A stretch of DNA of 64,000 bases from Plasmopara viticola (Eukaryota > Oomycota > Peronosporomycetes > Peronosporales > Peronosporaceae), in the NCBI GenBank assembly GCA_001695595.3, contig MBPM02000004.1, positions 1,488,001 to 1,552,000 of the forward strand, in the 5' to 3' direction. The notes beneath the pieces were generated by a model. The model did not search any database and was not told the origin of the DNA. It saw nothing but the letters and a program-made list of their open reading frames with translations. This document shows positions 52,301-64,000 of this stretch, piece after piece. Position 1 is the first letter of the stretch. Every line of letters starts with the position of its first letter. The translations under genes and the position numbers were made by a program.

Positions 52301-53472
52301 GAGTCCGGTACCAGATCACATGCTTCGTCGTTGTCGACTTTGGCAACAAATATGGCTTCTCCGAGATGCAAAATGCCCGCCAACACCTCAAAAAGCTCCG
52401 TTTGTTGCGCATTCTCAAGCCCAAGAAGCGACAAAGCCTCGCGGGTCTTGCCAAATCGAGTGCGGTCGTTGGCCATTTCTGCTTCGAAAGGCGTTGGTAG
52501 GCGTGGCATGGATTGTCCGGATGGATTGTCCTCTTTTTCTGCTAGGTAGGCAAAATTAGGTCCTTTTTCCAAAAAGCCCATTGTTTCACTCTCGGTTGCG
52601 GTGAGCCCGTGTAGTAATTGATAGAAAATATGGTAGTTGCGCTCACCACGTTCGTGACTGACCACCCGCGTTTTTTCCAACAGGTACGTTTCACATTGGG
52701 CACCGCAGAGTGTATGTTTTTGGGTAAATTGCAATTGCGTGAATTTGCCAAAACGACTGGAATTGTCGTTGCGAGTAGTTTTTGCATTTCCAAAACTCTC
52801 GAGTAGTGGATTAATTTGAAGAATCCGCGTCGTGATATCGTCATTGGGATTACTCGTCGTCGTTGGGGACGATGCAATAATTGCTAAATTATCCATTAAA
52901 ATCTTGGTCGTCTCGGTCTTTCCAGCGCCCGATTCACCACTAACGAGAATACTTTGATTGCTACCGTGTTTACACATGTGCTTGAACGCAGCCACGGAGA
53001 TTGCGTAAACATGAGGCGGCAGATCCTGTCGTGTTTGCGCCTGGAGGTATTTCTGGTGCAATCCAGGGGTATACAACTCTTCAAGCCATTGATAGGGATT
53101 CACCGCCAAGCAAATGTCGCCTGTATACGTATACGGCATCCGTGCTCCAAAGCGTTTTTTTAAATTACGAAGAAGTGCCGCTTCATGCAAATGATTCAAA
53201 TCAATCATATTCGCCACTCCATCCTTTTCACGTGACAATTGCAGGTTTTGCAAAGGAAAACCGGTATGCAAGGCCACGTCGCGAATTTCACCACTGAAAT
53301 CGGTATCGTCATGGTCGGTCGGGTCGTCCTGCCGCGGGCGTTGGAGGCGTACAGTTGCGCGCTGAGCCACTTCGTCCACGGCCTCAACGTACACAGGAAG
53401 CCACGCATTGTCCTTGTCTGGAATATAACACCGCGTGCCAGTCGTGACACTGGGAGCAATGTCCGTTTGCAT
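49360..53472 (-). CDS. unconventional myosin heavy chain with expanded IQ array
   Basis: 1370 residues from the ATG at 53470-53472, intronless. After an N-terminal SH3-like stretch comes the motor domain: P-loop GESGAGKTE (residues 179-187), switch I [10 protein letters not shown], switch II [27 protein letters not shown] (given here as DIFGFESF and LCINYANE), and the actin-binding NYIRCIKPN region. The neck has about ten IQ motifs (IQ.VWRGY.GR type), some in near-identical 25-residue repeats. Further IQ motifs and charged helices ([20 protein letters not shown]) lead to a short coiled coil ([19 protein letters not shown]). The tail is basic and Ser-rich with no recognised cargo domain. It is an actin-based motor; the class cannot be assigned from the sequence alone. 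Confidence 0.93.
   Translation of the reverse strand: [1370 protein letters not shown]
50704..50930 (-). repeat. 75-bp tandem repeats coding for IQ motifs in the myosin
   Basis: Units of 75 bp (25 codons) at 50765-50839 and 50840-50914 are nearly identical, with partial units on both sides. A nested 21-bp duplication (GTACGCAACGTGGACTGAAGG-like) lies at about 50704-50745. All repeats keep the reading frame. Confidence 0.85.
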
Positions 53473-54862
53473 GGCCGGACGGCGCAATAGTGGCAAGACG
53501 CGGTAGGAAGGACTGTCTTAGGAAAGACGAGCTCTTCGACAAGGATTTGAACCGTCAAGACCAAGCGCAGTCAGCCTGTCCGTGGCTAGTGGTCAAGGGA
53601 GATGAATGTGTAAGAGAGCAAGTAACAGCTGAGGAGTATGTCGGCCGTACTGACGTCTCCTGCCCGCTGGTAGCCAGTTCAGCTTTTTGGTAATCGAAAG
53701 CATGGGAGTCGAAGAATAAGATTAAAAGCCTGCTTTTACGGCTTTTATCGAGTACGAGACACAAATAGCTGCCTATATTCTATTAAAGAGGTGATGGAAT
53801 TTACCTTTGCAAATATATCGTCCAGATAGACGCCCTTTGGTCATTCATTTCGCTCACTTTTGACACACGACAACAAGCTACGCTGTCCCTTTGCGGCAAT
53901 TTCTTGTTCCATTGCCAAACAATTTGCTCAGCATTCATCGACATGATAAAGAACTACAATTTCGCAGTTTGGAATCTCTCCCACGACAATAGAAAAAGCT
54001 TACTTTACATTTTTTGCAAGTATAGGAATGACTTGTATTTCTTCAAAACATGTCTCGATGTGCTATGAAATTCGTCAAGGAACTAGTACCATAAAGATGT
54101 AGGGTCCGACAATTTGCCAAGTAAACAAAATGCAGCCGTTAATTTTCCAAGCTGCTAAAAATATTTTGGCTGGCTTTCGTTCGGTAGTGTAAAATTACCT
54201 ACAAAGCAATATAAAATTTCTCAGCATGCTTCGGTAAAAAAATTCATTATACTCGGATGCAATTTTTCCGTTACTTCAAATCTATTATTTAACAACATTG
54301 ATACCGTATATTACAGCAGTAAAATCATTGACGCAGTCAGTATTTTTACCGCGTAAATCACTACGCGCAAGTACTGTGTCTCGTCAACTAGACAGCACTA
54401 CAATTAAGTATTGCAAACAAGCCACTTTTCCTGTTCGATGAGCGTGCCAATCGTCCATTCGAACGCATAGCTGTCAAACATTTATCGCTTACCAATCGCC
54501 GGTAAAGAGTATGGTGACTGATGACGATTGTTTGGCACCGAGTAGACCTGCCCATGAGCAAAAGCAAGCGGACAATGTCGTAAAACACGTTTCTTTCATG
54601 AAATTGCTGCTTCTTCAGCCAATATATCGGTTTGACGAGCAGAACAGAATGATGACGTAATATTACAGTCAAGGGTCAAATAAAACCGACTGAGATACAA
54701 ACCTAGACTTATAACAAGAGTGTAAGTTCGTGTCATCATTTAATCCTGTCATTAAGCATATTTCGTAACGAATTTAGTCACTTGTAGACATGACTGAATA
54801 CCTTAAATCTGCAAAAAAATGATCTAAAAGCAGTCATGTATCGGTAAAATGCACATTTTCCA

Positions 54863-54893
54863 GCGCGCCTCCTCTATGCATAGTGCTGTGTAA
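54863..54893 (+). repeat. dispersed 31-bp repeat, copy B
   Basis: GCGCGCCTCCTCTATGC followed by ATAGTGCTGTGTAA, the partner of 27046-27076 (27 of 31 positions). Sequences outside the match are not obviously alike. Confidence 0.5.
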
Positions 54894-57800
54894 AGTCGTC
54901 ACACCTGGGAGCCCTCAAAAGTCAATTACTCGCTTACGCTACTTAAACGCTCAAAATGCCCTAGAAAAAAATCTTACGACCTTTTCTCATCTACCGGATG
55001 CGCGATATATCTACTTAAGAGGCGTATTGGCTTTTATAAACCTGAGGAGGCGCATTCTCTGCTACAAAGGAATGTCAACAAAAAGTTAGCGTCATTTTAC
55101 CGCACGAACATCCTTTCTCTTTATATGTTTGACTTTGTTAGACTCCGGCACACATTAATGCAAAGTGGTCTCCCTTTGCAACGGTATTGATGAAATGACA
55201 AATAGAAACTGTTTGCTACCCAGCCCTCTCTTTTTCATAAAGATCCCAGCTGACTTCCTATGCCACCGCTGGCGTCTCCTGCGCAATTGCGTTGAAACTT
55301 AATCGCTGTTAAACTTTATGTCGAGCCATCCCTGGCTTATGTTTCAGAGAAGCTATCATCTCGGTAAAAGATGGCTCTGCCAGTATCTCGGAACCCTGCT
55401 TCACACGCAGTTATACTGTGATCTTCATAACTGGTCTTCAAGCTACATATGCACTTTGTTGCTTATGAGTAGATTCTAATATCTTCTTTTTACTGATATA
55501 TTTCCGTCCCAAGCCATATTCATCTACCGTGCCTTCTTCAGTCTCCAAGTTCCCCTTTAATCGATGTCAAATAGCAGTCGTTTTGATGCATACAACGTTT
55601 GCGATGAATCCATAAAGCCTTTGCAACGCTTATATGCTCAACCATTTATAATGATGATGTCAATTTTCAACTTTGAGTCATATTAATAACCAAGTCGGTG
55701 TCCGATTGACAGAACGATTATACGAGGACAACGTCACAATACCTCAAAGCTATGTACTCGAGAATTGTACTACCATTTCTGGTCCAATTTCTCTTTCAAT
55801 TAATGCTCAAGAGCCTGTTTAGCGCAATTTGTCATTCACGTCAAGTTAACAAATTTCAATAGAAAAGCATAACGCAGACACTCATTTGCGTGGGGTTAAA
55901 ATTAAGCGATGTAGCTTACAGCATTCCACAGCTTCATAAAGAGTACCAACGCCCTGGGCGCGACGCTAGAGACAATTTATCAACACAGAGCGTTGTTACA
56001 TCCAGTCTAAGATTCTAATTTAGCCCCTACGTATGGAGGGATCGTCGCAGTCGATATCCCAGCAAATTTTATCTGCGTAAAAAGTTGAGGCACATAAGCG
56101 TAGAAAAAAAATATCAGTGGACGGCTTACCATAGCTCAGGTCACGTTTCTCCTCCGCATAATGCCCAAATAATTTACCCTACTCAGTCGTCTGCGTCACT
56201 TCTGATGTCTTTTTGGACGCTTCATGGTCAAGCAACGACGTTTTTTCCTTTAAACTGTAAACCTTTTACTTAATCTTTTGCTCCTATCTCTTTGTCACTT
56301 TCAGCATATTGTTCACCTTCCTCGTCCTCGTAGATGACGGCTAGTACTAAAGATGTTGCATCCAAACGTGGCGGATAGCTTTGACATTTCTTTACAGCTT
56401 CTTCCTCTGTACTTTGTGAGATCATTCGTGAAACAGCATTTTGGTCCTTCCTTCTTACCTTTTCTCCCTAAATATCTCAAGTCGCACATTTAAGTGCCTT
56501 TTTCATGCGCATTCCTTCAATAAACCCGGTGAGAAGATACTCTCCATCTTCGCAAAACTATCGCAGTAGCGTGTTTCTAGGACATTGTACGGAAGAAGAA
56601 GCGGTAAAGTCAAGATGCTTCATTTTTCTTTTGTAGGCTTGGAAAATCGACGGATCAAATTATCAGTCCTGGTGAAAAACCAGCATTTCATCCCAATGCT
56701 TAACTCTCCACAGAAAAGTTTGAAGGAGATAGTTTTGTAGTTTGCAATGGCATTTTGTCTGAATGCGGTCCCGGCTAGAAGATTTAGGTAGCGGGCTATC
56801 TAGCCTAGGACTGCGACACGATATTAAACGAAAGATCTAAATAGAAAACCGCTTTAGGTCTGTTCTTCTCGTTATCGTCACAAAGTATGTAAGACCTTAA
56901 CTTTTAGATGACAATGCTGTTAACAGTCATCTTGCAACGCTCCTTAGCACTTGACGCCTGCATCTCTTCTTTTTGATTGCGCTACTATACACGACTGAAT
57001 GGTTCAATGTGGCGAGCTGATTAAATTCAAATTGTCGTACTTAATGTTGAACCGCATTGTCCGACACCAATGACTTGGTGTACAAGCACAAATGCAAACT
57101 GAATTACAGTAAAGTTCTCGCATCGCAGAGCCGTGTTCCTCAATTGATAAACTTTGCCTTGTGTGTTTTAGTAGCTACAAACCTAGCTTGTTCTGCAGCC
57201 TTTTGCTATATGTCAGACAAGCAGAAGTCTTCACTTTATCGAGGATTAAACACCCACCTTTGCTGTTCAGTGGCTCATTCTGGACATAAAAGATGATGTC
57301 TTCAGAGCAGCAATGGTTATGCAGAAAATTTATAGTTTGGAATGTGACGGTACAAAAATTTATCAGACAGTACAGCACTCTATAAAGCGTTTGTCTGTTG
57401 AAACGACTGACAGTGTGCTTACGGTTGAAGTCTCATTGTATGGCAAAAACATGTTTTGCTTTATATTACTCTACGGGTGCAAGGTAACAAAATTGCTTCC
57501 TTTTTAAAGCAGAATCTTGGGAGCGTGGGGAAAAACTCAAATTTGCCAAGTGTCAAGATCTTGTCCTTGTCAACACATGTGTCGCTGACATTTACTTTGT
57601 TACGACTTGTTAATATAATAAGAGGTACATAATAAAACAATATTGCAAGGAAATCTTTCACTTTGAGCTCGTCAAGCGCAACAACAAATCGTAATTTTAT
57701 GTGCTTTTTGTCAATTATGTCTCGTCCATCGGAGGCTGCAAGTACGCGAGTCTATCGTCCTTAGTTGTCTTGCCTTGGTGATTGCGTGCTCCGTGATTAC

Positions 57801-59279
57801 TTGGCTAAATTGTATACCCTTTGCAGGCAATTCAAAATTTATTTGCTACTGCGTGATTATTTTTTTAATTTGTAAGAGACAATTACGAAAGATCAAAATT
57901 AGGAGGTAAGTTCCTATTAAATCTATACTATAGCCACTTAATCGGTATTAGTATAAATTAAAGTTGACTAAAGCCCTTACCCAAATTGCGGTAGCGAACT
58001 AAGTCACTCATAAGAACTTCTAGGCAGGACTAAAAATTCACGACTGTGTTTTACAATTTAGGTTTTGAAGCGCAGCCTTTTGTATACTTCCATCCCTCAA
58101 CACAGTAATATTTCAGTCGCTTACCAAAAAAATTGCATATGCTCCTGCGCGCTAACTCTGTGCAAGATGTTGTGATTAGCAGTAACCCTTACGTAAATAG
58201 TTACCGCTTTGAGCCCTTGAAATAGCTTAGGAACCGAACATACAATCATTTTTACTCGTGAGCGCTGAAGTATGTGCCGCCAAACCGGCTTGCCGACTAA
58301 GATTGGCTTGAGAAGGCAGCTGCGCACGCAATTTCTATTGATGCCCAAGCATTTGAAGTGCAGCACAGTGTTAAACGCAAAAGCTTATGCTTAGGGAATT
58401 AGGTAGCACAGTCTCCGAATCTCTAAAGGTAGCAAATGTTGTAAATAGAGCTGGTGAAATGTTAGGATCCCACTGCTGAAAGAAACGGAAATCTATACCT
58501 TTTTCGCTAAATGACGGAACCTAATAAGACTATTAAAGCTAAAAATTCTCCGGTTTTTGCAGCGTGTGCACTGTTACACCCTGGTCGAGCTAGAAGCTAA
58601 ATGTGTCTCCTTCTCAGGATTCTTTGCTGTAATAAGAGAACATTAAAATACAGCGTTCGATTTTTCAGCTTATTTTTATGCCAGCATTCACAATCCTTTG
58701 CCTGTAAGCATGGAAAGGGCGAGCTTAATACATACATTCATAAAGAAAGCGAGTGATTACTGAAATGTCCACCAAAATAAGTCAATGCGACTTTATTACG
58801 GACTAATGGTACGCTCACCACGGAACTAACTCGATAGAGTGCAGACGTTGACGAGGAAAAGGGCGCACCGCCATAATAAGGCTTACTTCACTGTGACGTC
58901 GTAAATCTGTAATTCTATAGCCAATAAAGTTGTTTTTAAAAGGCAGCCTGTTTGGCTGGGTCCCGTCTTAACGAATTCCAATACTACCGAGTCAAGCAGC
59001 TTGCACTGCTGTGGCTGCTAGTACGAACACATCTTTCGTGCCTAATCAGAAAGAAGCAGGCGAAGTGGATTGTTGTCTTGCCTTAGGGCCTAACAGGGTC
59101 GCTGGCAAAAGTCACGACGTATTAGCTCGGGAAACACTGGAGTCTAGTCAGCTGGGCGTTTACAGAGAGAAAGATAAGACTCCTTGATAGGTATCCGGTC
59201 GATACCTTTAAAAAAGCTATTCTAGAGCTTGACATTTGTAAACAAGGATGAGCGAATATACAAGTAATCATTCCAGGTC

Positions 59280-59560
59280 TTGTTGGACTCAGGTGCATCG
59301 AAAATTATTGCATGCCGGCAAACGGTTGCTGTCCGACAAAACTTATTGCTCTACGAGCGTGCAAAAAAAGGAGCCAGTTTGAGATCGACTGCCTGATAGA
59401 ACGGTGAGAGACAACTATAGGTCGACGTAAAGGTGGCTTTAAATTTTGAGATTTGACAACACGAAGTGCGTTTTGCTCCCAACATGAGTATGAATGACTT
59501 GAGCCTGGGCATGCTGTGTCTAGAGAAGGACGAGCTCTGTAGCAATTGACAGGGTAGGGC
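59280..59560 (+). pseudogene. gypsy-type retroelement protease remnant
   Basis: The plus strand reads LLDSGASKIIA-like sequence at about 59285-59320. About 190 bp later, NMSMNDLSLGMLCLEKDE resembles the C-terminal DLxLGMPWLxK signature of retropepsins in Ty3/gypsy elements. Frames change and stops lie between the two. No RT was found nearby. The call rests on two short motifs at the right spacing. Confidence 0.4.
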
Positions 59561-62500
59561 TATCATTTCCAGCCGCTTGATCCTGCACAGTTTAGCTTTA
59601 GAGAGTGAAATACCCCTATTGCGGCGTACGACGTCTTTGGAAAGAAGCCTGGGATGTCTAAACTTGAAATAAGCGCGGGAGGTATCTTTCCGACGGTAGA
59701 TGCTCTAAAAATCAAAACATTCACCAGCGAGTAAATTAGCTCTGCTGGCAGCAGGTTCCTACGCAGTTTAGTATTAAGGGTCATTATTCTATAGAAAGCT
59801 AAGAAGAACGAAGGCCCCTGCTGCACGACATGCACCGTATCGGTACTCAAATACTGAGTTTTTAAACACCGGTCAATACACAGTTCCTGCCTAATTTATT
59901 TAATCCATGTGTGCGAGTCTAAAGTTGTAAAGTTTCAGGCCTGTTTTGTAAAGATCTGCTGGACGCGTTGTTAGCATTAAAAATAAAGCATTCATCAAGG
60001 ATAAGCATACATGTAAATCTCTATAGCCCATCATTGTATTTGTACACCATACATCTGTTATATTTATATAACTATCATCCACTAACGAATACGCGGAGGT
60101 ACGAGAGTCGCGTAACCCGTGTAATTAATCTACAGCTAGAGGGAATGCGATACAGTGTTCGTCTTACCATTACATAGCCATTCATAGCAATCGTGGTCTT
60201 AATTGAATGAGCCATTTTTTTCTCTGGCGGCCTAATCCGACGTATTCTTTTATGTATTTTATCACAGTGAATTCATGCTCGCGTCTTAATGAAGAAATCT
60301 AACGTGCTTTTATAAATTGATATTTTTATACACCAAATCGCTTCTAACCGAAGATCGGCTCTATTATACAAAATTTAAGTTAGAGATCATTAATATTCCT
60401 CGTCTCATCATTCTTTACAGCTTGATTTTACTCAAAGGACCACAGCACAAACGTAAACTTATCTCTTATGTCTCAGATTACGAAGAAGGCGCTGATCAGT
60501 CAATTGGCTGCTTTCATTTTCCATTCAATACCGCTTTGAATGCGTGCCTTTAATCAACCACCATGTGATATTCACGATGGACGCTAGTTTGACGAGCTCA
60601 CAGTATTCATAGTGAGTTTAGCAACCAATGTATTTAGCGAGATCACTTGCACATACGTTAAAACTATATTTTTTGCGTCACTATTAGGCTGTTTTGGTCA
60701 TAGAACAGTATCGGTGTGTATATAACTATGTCGTCATGCTTTAGCAGCAATGAAACTAGGTCTGATTTGCATTCTTTGCGACGAAAAGTAGCTTACTTCA
60801 CTTGATGGCATCTTCTTTGAGAGTTTGTCACCCTTGTTAGTATGTCAGATGGTAAAAACTTCCATACAAACGTGACTGACATAAAGTAGTAAGATGTATT
60901 GTTCGGAGAACACCAAATCACATTTGTAAGCAGGCTGTGTGTATTAAACGCTATAACTATTGATTTGCAAACTGCCTTCACGTAAAGAGCCATCGCAGAT
61001 TAACTCAAAAAGTTGTTGGTTGCAAGATACGTTGTGAAAGTATTGACTCTGAAGCATGAACACATAACTGCATTAAGAACACCTCGGAAGTAACAGCATG
61101 GCCATCACATTGATGTCTAATCATGCTTTTGGTCCTGCTAAGCGTGTTATCATACAAAGCATGCATGAGAATGTATAAACACACACTACCGTTCTCGGAA
61201 AATTACCACGTTAAACGCATGCTGAAACGGAGCTCATAGAACTATCAAATCAAAGTTTTAACGCTCAATATGAAGCGCGCGCGAGAGTGTGTGAACCAAA
61301 CGCATCGCTATAAAAGTCAGCATCGAATTACACGAAAGGAGTGTTAGCCATTCTAGTACTATGGCGTGTGAACACGAAAAGTGATCTCTATTCCATCAAT
61401 ATGTGATACTGAAAACTAAAGAGAAAAGCATTTATAGTCTAATACACATTAGTAATATTTACAACTCTATATAAGAATTGTGCAATTCACTCTACAAAGA
61501 ATTTTATTGATATGCTTGCATCGATATTACGACAAATACTAACTCTTGGAGTCAATCAAGTAGCAATCTACGACTCGTGATAGCCCTTGGCATAGAATCA
61601 AGATCAGAAGTCCCTTTTCAAAGTAGATGCTATGGCAGCCCTGCTGCAAGCACTATGCTACCAAAAAGCATACAGCCAACCTATAGAGCTTGCCGTCGCT
61701 TGTTGCGATTCCGTTTGCTAGGTATCAGTTTGAAGCTCGGTCATTATCAAGTAGTTTTTGTGCTTATTAACCTTATCCACGAAAAGGTTTTGCGTTTCGA
61801 TTTGTAAAAAGACTCAATGGCAAAATACTCAGTATTAAAGATCAATGAAAAAACGGATTCGTGGTACGCTTAGTGGGCTCTATATTTGCAGCATCGACAA
61901 AGTTAAGGCAAGCAAAGGCTCGGAATACTCCATGCCTTCGTAAGCAAGACAAAAGTCATTCCATCCTTGTAAAGGGAGAAGCCGAAAGAAAAGTAAAAAC
62001 TTAAAAAAATGTGTGCGACTAGTTGAAAACTATCTTAATTCCAGACGGTGAGTGAAAGCTGGGCTTTGCCGCATCACTCTTGGTGCTCCACTCACAGCTT
62101 GTTCAACGTTGTACTGCTAAGATTACTCTTTTGCGCGCGTGCGGTCAAAAACTAACATTAGACCTGACAATCGTTGTCTGCTATGGGCTATAACTTTTCT
62201 CGTATCTGTCGACTCTAGTTGCTCTTCGGCAATCGATGGTCGGGTAGGGAATAGATATCTGAGCAAAACGCACAAAGATGCGTCTGACTCGCATTCTTGA
62301 ATAAATGTCTTAATTAAAGACGTATTTGTGGTCGCACAGCGTCTCAGCACGAAGCGGCTATGCTCATCGTCTTACTTGTGACTAATGATACTTTCAGTCT
62401 TGACACCCTTTAAACTCACAAACTTTATATGATTGATCTTTGTCATCTTTTGCCAAAAATTAAGTTGCAGAGCGTTTTCGAGACTGCGCACTAAACAGTC

Positions 62501-64000
62501 AGGAACGATGCAACGCCATGTCGCATTTTCTCGAAACCAAGCAGGACTAATGCATTTTTTGCCCGTTACGTTTACTTGAGGTATTAGGCATACTTTCTCT
62601 TCTTCAACGAGAATCGGTCTAAAGGACTTAAATAAGTATTGTCGACATCTACTATCAGGTAAAGCGGAATGATTACAGCTAATTTTGCGAAGAAAGTATG
62701 GGTTCGGATCCTTGGAGTTTTAGGCTTTCTCGCGATCTAAGAATCGCTTTCTGCTTGACTCTAAGAGTTAAGTGACAAAACTTTGTAAACCACCTACATG
62801 AATGATCAAAAGCAAAAACGATGGATTGAATATTTTACAGATACTGTCTTTTATTGAAGATAACACTGGTATGTTTTAAGCGATCTATGGACTGCATTTC
62901 TAGTGGCTTTTTTGTACTTCATTCTGCTCTCTTATTGATATTTTAAGCACACGCCCACGTGTCACACAAGATGGCACTGAAACTGAGACAGAAATTATAT
63001 ATTTGAGTAGGGTGCAATTGTAATAAAGCTGTGCTTCATTTACTGGGAATGCAAAGTGTTAAGCACTGAAACATTTTCTCACTTAATTTTATTTGACCAG
63101 GATTTATAGCAAAAGCTAAAGTACTGAGCTTATAATAAACGAAATGGGGCGCCCCTCTCATGATTGTGGAGATGGTCAATAGGTTACACAGTGCGATTGG
63201 CGCTATATTAAATATTTGAGTGTAAACAATATATCGACCATTTTTTGATTCAAACATCGGTAGCAGCTACAAGCAATTGAATTTCAAATGCCCGACAGCT
63301 TTTAAGCTTTACGATAATGTGCCGAAGGTCTCTTCATGAAATGTCAAAAGGTGGAATGGACGTACACAAAGCATGTGAATGATTTTAAAATCTCCGCAGC
63401 TTCTTGTCCGAAACGATTTTGTGAATCATGAATATCGTTTTTTATTACTATAAAAGATAACTGTAAACGCGCGAGCATTAGGGAAATTCGGTGAAAACAT
63501 CGGGTGTCTTGTCGATGGGCTACAAGAGCTAAGAGTTCTGGATTTTCAGCAAATATAATAATTTAAATTCGCGTAACATGTACTACCAAATTTTATACAA
63601 GTTCATTTGTTGCTTGCGCTAATATTATCGTATGACTAGATTCGACATCGTTCAATAAACGACCCCTTGAGACCCTTATTTTATATTAGCAACATCGTCA
63701 CCGTTCCATCCGAAAAGGCTTTCTTTTTTTGTAGGGCAAAACTTTCTGTTTTCCTCTAATAAAGTCCAGGGTTCGAAGCGCTCAGGTGAAGTGGTTTCGA
63801 AGGTGAGTGCCCCGTTTCTAGTACGGTTTCTCAGGTAAAAGAGTGCAAACGCCACGCATACACCTAGTTGTCTGTGATCTTGGCCGCCTTAGTGTCAACC
63901 GCTATCTTTAGATCATCTGAATCATGTTGGCAATATGTACTTCCTTGTTTTTTTTCACTGATGATATAATTTAGGATTGGACCCCACTGTAAGACTACCA

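Larger units (their letters stand above)
53473..64000. other. 10.5-kb AT-rich gene-poor region
   Basis: No open frame longer than about 95 codons, no recognisable domain with gene structure, and no tRNA or rRNA were found. There are traces of old retroelements: a gypsy-type protease fragment at 59280-59560 and a possible coding remnant on the minus strand at about 56270-56440 (EEEAVKKCQSYPPRLD). Copy B of a dispersed repeat is at 54863-54893. A TATAAAAG box near 61311 may belong to a lost LTR. It is best read as decayed repeat DNA. Confidence 0.55.

Noticed and set aside
53540..53580. GGTTCAAATCC on the minus strand, possible tRNA T-arm
   Set aside because: The T stem does not pair and no cloverleaf can be drawn around it.
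57057..57296. 79-codon frame with a hydrophobic middle and several Cys, a possible small secreted protein
   Set aside because: No N-terminal signal peptide and it lies in AT-rich desert; chance is more likely.

Overview
The window looks like a nuclear segment of an oomycete, probably of the Peronosporales (Phytophthora / downy-mildew relatives). The grounds are compact eukaryotic genes with GT-AG introns of about 43-71 bp, 75-154 bp divergent promoters, and gene-dense islands set between belts of Ty1/copia, LINE and MULE debris. The gene set is eukaryotic throughout: dyskerin, IMP3, CTNNBL1, a USP22/Ubp8-like deubiquitinase, ribosomal protein uL2, LENG1, a many-IQ myosin and a DhaK-DhaL dihydroxyacetone kinase. 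The exact genus cannot be read from the sequence.

Region by region. (1) About 1-18.4 kb is a large, diverged inverted duplication. Both arms carry the same dead S8 subtilase gene plus about 1.7 kb of downstream DNA, facing each other around a centre near 11.1 kb. Each arm was later invaded by the same family of defective copia elements: element 1 at 178-4671, element 2 at 5794-10163 (minus), element 3 at 12207-16572. A 127-bp foldback element sits only in the left arm. (2) 18997-20141 is an internally deleted LINE with a perfect 13-bp target-site duplication. (3) 20.5-38.4 kb is a gene island: CTNNBL1 / USP22-like (divergent), ABHD18-like, a coiled-coil protein, a decayed RIIa/IQ-type gene, dyskerin / IMP3 (divergent pair for ribosome biogenesis), a secreted beta-rich protein and dihydroxyacetone kinase. 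(4) 38.9-44.5 kb holds a heavily decayed copia element of a different family (minus strand) and a MULE transposase remnant. (5) 45.4-53.5 kb is a second island: LENG1, uL2, a CAMK-like kinase and a myosin. (6) 53.5-64 kb is AT-rich and has no gene I can support, only weak retroelement traces.

How the genes fit together: most intact genes are housekeeping genes for RNA and ribosome work (dyskerin, IMP3, uL2, CTNNBL1, LENG1) and chromatin/ubiquitin work (USP22-like). There is no operon logic, but the two head-to-head pairs probably share promoters. I found no CRISPR, phage, tRNA or rRNA feature and no clearly new multi-gene system. The strongest unusual signals are: the inverted duplication with its repeated copia insertions; three copia copies that share the same inactivating lesions yet have their own target-site duplications; a 755-bp internal inversion in element 1; a dyskerin gene whose catalytic Asp motif is scrambled by compensating indels; and a decayed gene with RIIa/IQ features that could be a fossil flagellar gene.
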